The position numbers and the translations under genes were made by a program. This document shows, piece by piece, positions 62,854 through 64,000 of a stretch of 64,000 nucleotides of DNA. Origin of the DNA: Capilliphycus robustus (lineage in GTDB: Bacteria > Cyanobacteriota > Cyanobacteriia > Cyanobacteriales > Microcoleaceae). The DNA is taken from the NCBI RefSeq assembly GCF_034932365.1, contig NZ_JAYGHR010000013.1, forward strand, positions 1 through 64,000, written 5' to 3'. Within the stretch, counting starts at the first letter, position 1, and every line of letters begins with the position of its first letter. Under the pieces are notes generated by a model. It worked only from the letters and a program-made list of their open reading frames with translations, was not told the DNA's origin and made no database searches.

Positions 62854-64000
62854 TTAATCTAAATTAACCAGAGAATCAATAACTTCTCCTGAAACTTCTG
62901 TCTGTTTTTCTGATGAGTTTTGACTGCGCCGCCCCAACCAAAATGCCGTTGAAGCAATTAACCCAAACGCCGGAAACACTAACCATCCCGGTACCGTTTG
63001 AGGCATTTCTATTCCCATGAGTTGGGGTTTAACTGGGGTGCTGCTATTAGTTTCATCCTCCTGTTTTTCTGCGGTTTTAGTTCCTCCCCGCAATGATTGG
63101 GCATAGAGCTGAATTGATCCTTCGGTAACGATTTTATCGCCTTCAAATAAACCCTGGGTAATCTCAACTTGGTTGGCAAATTGCTGTCCGACTGTTACTT
63201 CTACGGGTGTAAAATCTTGACCATTTTGTACATAAACCAAGGCTTTTCCGTTGGCTTCTACAATCGCATTTTCAGGAATCGAGATTACAGAATTTGCTGT
63301 TTTTTCTGTCATTAATTCCAACTCAGCAAACATTCCAGGTTTGAGCAAATTGTCTTTATTTTCGAGTTCTGCGCGGACTGAAATCACCCGTGTTTCTCCC
63401 TCAACAAACGGCGAAATTTGAGCCACACGTCCCTGAAAAACTTGATCGGGTAAACTGGCTACTTTCAGCCTGACGTTCTGCCCTAAACGCACTTGAGCGA
63501 TATCTTTTTCATAAAGATTTGCAGTTGCCCAAACCTGACTATTATCTTGAATTTTCATTAACGGTAAACCTGCATCATCAACCGATTGACCTAACGTTAT
63601 TTCACGGTGACTAACAACTCCCGAAATAGGAGCAGTAATGATGACTTTTCCTTCAGTATTTCCGCCTGTTCCTAACTGTTGAAGTCTAGTTTCATAGGTC
63701 GTCTGGCTCAAATTCAGATTAGATTTTGCGGCTTCAAGTTCGGCTGCGGCGCGTTTAAGTTCGGCTTCAGCTTCCAAAACTTCTCGTTTTTGGTTCGCTC
63801 GAATTAATTGCGCTTCCGCTTCGGCGAGTAACGTTTCTGACTCCCGCAAGTCACGCACAGGTAAGTCTATTTCTGCTTGTTTAACTTCGGTATCTGCACT
63901 CAAAACATCCCGACGACTTTGAGCGCGAGCGAGATCAGTTTTTGCGTTGGCTAACCGTTCTTTTGACTCTAAAAAATCACGTCGGGGTAAAGCACCCGCA
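62854..64000 (-). CDS. RND efflux periplasmic adaptor (CusB/HlyD family), 5' end beyond the window
   Basis: The frame is open to the right edge: residues before the internal TTG at 63903 read AGALPRRDFLESKERLANAK, which continues the coiled-coil hairpin. The gene is therefore truncated by the window and has no start here. The visible 380 residues show the alpha hairpin, the lipoyl half (ITAPISGVVSHREITLGQSV), the beta-barrel (LRVASLPDQVFQGRVAQISP-like region) and a membrane-proximal domain. An unusual C-terminal membrane helix (GWLVFPAFGLIASTAFWLG) follows. It lies 29 bp upstream of the pump gene. Confidence 0.88.
   Translation of the reverse strand, partial: AGALPRRDFLESKERLANAKTDLARAQSRRDVLSADTEVKQAEIDLPVRDLRESETLLAEAEAQLIRANQKREVLEAEAELKRAAAELEAAKSNLNLSQTTYETRLQQLGTGGNTEGKVIITAPISGVVSHREITLGQSVDDAGLPLMKIQDNSQVWATANLYEKDIAQVRLGQNVRLKVASLPDQVFQGRVAQISPFVEGETRVISVRAELENKDNLLKPGMFAELELMTEKTANSVISIPENAIVEANGKALVYVQNGQDFTPVEVTVGQQFANQVEITQGLFEGDKIVTEGSIQLYAQSLRGGTKTAEKQEDETNSSTPVKPQLMGIEMPQTVPGWLVFPAFGLIASTAFWLGRRSQNSSEKQTEVSGEVIDSLVNLD

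Overview
The window comes from a cyanobacterium, most likely a filamentous, non-marine Oscillatoriales-type strain (genus not determined). The evidence is a chlorophyll synthase (chlG), a PetP-type cytochrome b6f subunit, a CpeS/CpcS-type bilin lyase, XisH/XisI proteins, a SecA without the C-terminal zinc motif, a phytochrome-like GAF sensor, frequent GCGATCGC (HIP1) octamers, and heptameric and palindromic repeats of the kind common in cyanobacteria. No rRNA, tRNA or CRISPR array was found. Gene density is ordinary and both strands are used. Most of the window is core chromosome with accessory insertions.

Layout. 1-10.2 kb: the left edge cuts a TnpB-type insertion sequence. It is followed by a TPR protein, a small gene pair whose first member has an in-frame stop, an ABC-class ATPase, an M28 peptidase operon, a methionine-rich zinc-ribbon protein, an SPFH/band-7 protein, and a zinc alcohol dehydrogenase gene split by a complete 1310-bp TnpB element. 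10.2-18 kb: an SDR and a DMT transporter among three related palindromic repeats, a transketolase-like enzyme, a xisH/xisI pair in which xisH carries a frame-shifting internal deletion, and several small conserved proteins, including one of 48 codons. 18-22 kb: a DASH cryptochrome and a compact type II restriction-modification system (controller, endonuclease, D12-class adenine methylase) with recognisable operator sequences. 22-31.5 kb: prfB with its programmed +1 frameshift, a GT39-type glycosyltransferase, surE, pheS, an SH3 protein, a bilin lyase and a frameshifted second TnpB element. 31.5-43.3 kb: a large GAF/GGDEF/EAL photosensor candidate, petP, an ArsA-like ATPase, chlG, a class A penicillin-binding protein and a Crp-like regulator. 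43.3-50.6 kb: a candidate small RNA, secA, a dihaem cytochrome, an MBL-fold hydrolase, panD, ppa and small membrane proteins. 50.8-57.8 kb: a class III adenylate cyclase with GAF and PAS domains, divergent from a cAMP-binding-type Crp regulator across a 730-bp structured spacer, then an M61 peptidase and a TerB-like protein. 57.9-64 kb: a heavy-metal RND efflux operon with two lipoproteins; the adaptor gene runs off the right edge.

How the genes work together. The clearest modules are second-messenger signalling (a c-di-GMP enzyme with likely bilin-binding GAF domains; a cAMP cyclase next to a Crp protein), thylakoid biogenesis (petP, arsA-like, chlG), metal export at the right end, and mobile or selfish DNA (three TnpB loci, the R-M system, xisHI, repeats). 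The observation I consider most worth testing is a promoter-plus-terminator transcription unit of about 72 nt just downstream of secA. Its 5' end carries a perfect 11-nt complement of the conserved Yfr1 core ACTCCTCACAC. The same 11-mer, in the sense orientation, lies in the leader of the SH3-domain gene.
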